Shown here: one piece after another, positions 63,781 to 64,000 of the stretch
How positions within the stretch are numbered: position 1 is the first letter of the stretch
Layout: each line of letters starts with the position of its first letter
Assembly (NCBI RefSeq): GCF_029051725.1
Contig: NZ_JAACFU010000018.1
Span: 96,571-160,570, forward strand
From: Bradyrhizobium sp. CSS354
GTDB lineage: Bacteria > Pseudomonadota > Alphaproteobacteria > Rhizobiales > Xanthobacteraceae
Direction: 5' to 3'
DNA: 64,000 nucleotides
Notes under the pieces: generated by a model
Database searches by the model: none
The model's input: only the letters and a program-made list of their open reading frames with translations
Told to the model about the DNA's origin: nothing
Program-made: the position numbers and the translations under genes

Positions 63781-64000
63781 TTAATGCTCGGAGCGGGTTG
63801 CGCTCGAAAGTCGAGTGGCGGCTCGCTCGCACTCGGGATTGTGGCTCCGCTCGTCGTCTTCATCTGCACAATCGACCCCTCCATATGCGGTCGGATTTCC
63901 GGAGTTCCCTCCCGTCGCGAAAGGTCCTTTGCCACCGGCCGCTCCGCCGGATCCGCCGCCACCACCGGATGGCCCTCCAGCAACAGATGCCCCACCACGC
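63781..64000 (-). CDS. Glycine-rich protein, 5' end outside the window
   Basis: The frame runs from the right edge to a stop at 63781. The visible part starts RGGASVAGGPSGGGGGSGG, continues AAGGKGPFATGGNSGNPTAY and GGVDCADEDDERSHNPECE, and ends TRSEH. Gly-rich segments followed by an acidic/Cys-bearing tail suggest an exported or structural protein. Start, length and family are not visible. Confidence 0.55.
   Translation of the reverse strand, partial: RGGASVAGGPSGGGGGSGGAAGGKGPFATGGNSGNPTAYGGVDCADEDDERSHNPECERAATRLSSATRSEH

Noticed and set aside
1..64000. CRISPR arrays
   Set aside because: No regularly spaced repeats with spacers of similar length and no cas-like genes were seen anywhere in the window.

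Overview
The window looks like chromosome of a Bradyrhizobium-type alphaproteobacterium (Nitrobacteraceae). Pointers are the high G+C, an Omp25-like barrel with the typical AADL...YDWTGFYIG start, phasins, two DUF992 proteins, a DUF6894 protein, a FixJ-like remnant and several FNR/FixK-type palindromes. This is inference from gene content; no rRNA or marker gene is present.

Layout. 1-10.2 kb: a regulatory island with an epoxide hydrolase/enoyl-CoA hydratase operon, an HWE-type histidine kinase plus VOC protein, two paralogous winged-helix/NB-ATPase regulators (one intact, one broken by an internal deletion), a hypothetical protein, and an AraC regulator at its right edge. Four promoters here share an undescribed operator-like array: a six-base CTAACR-like unit repeated three times at exactly 10-bp period. 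10.2-18.7 kb: BisC-like molybdoenzyme, RidA protein, LysR divergent from an MBL hydrolase and an alpha/beta hydrolase, and an outer-membrane barrel with a clear terminator. 18.7-31.7 kb: a coherent acyl-CoA/polyhydroxyalkanoate-like locus. It holds a phasin, three hydrolase genes (one encoding two complete hydrolase domains), CoA-transferase A/B, a MaoC hydratase, FabI, acetate kinase, phosphate acyltransferase and a DUF3141 protein with a PhaC-like cysteine nucleophile. Four FNR/FixK-type boxes lie at promoter distance, which suggests low-oxygen control.

31.7-37.3 kb is a scar zone: a GNAT remnant, two tyrosine-recombinase remnants around a frameshifted VioB-type ferritin-like gene, and an IS66 remnant. 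A membrane histidine kinase with an ABC-type periplasmic sensor and a DUF992 protein sit inside it. 37.4-42.3 kb: small membrane proteins, a PAS histidine kinase with two NarL-type regulators, and an outer-membrane protein with a small secreted partner. 42.5-52.9 kb: an arginine-deiminase/acid-stress-like neighbourhood (arcA, two ArcD-like antiporters, DUF1269, Bax-inhibitor-1, AI-2E exporter, DUF992, HdeD, small exported proteins) without arcB or arcC in view. 52.9-60.7 kb: RND efflux adaptor and permease, an exported amidohydrolase, and a membrane alpha/beta hydrolase. 60.7-64 kb: a truncated tRNA-Lys(CTT) with a 22-bp duplicate (integration scar), a Crp-type regulator, a second phasin and small proteins, ending in a partial Gly-rich gene.

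At least seven genes carry alpha/beta-hydrolase folds. The two strongest candidates for new biology are the 10-bp-period operator shared across the first 10 kb and the FixK-box-marked PHA/short-chain acyl locus. All assignments come from reading the sequence; no database search was run.
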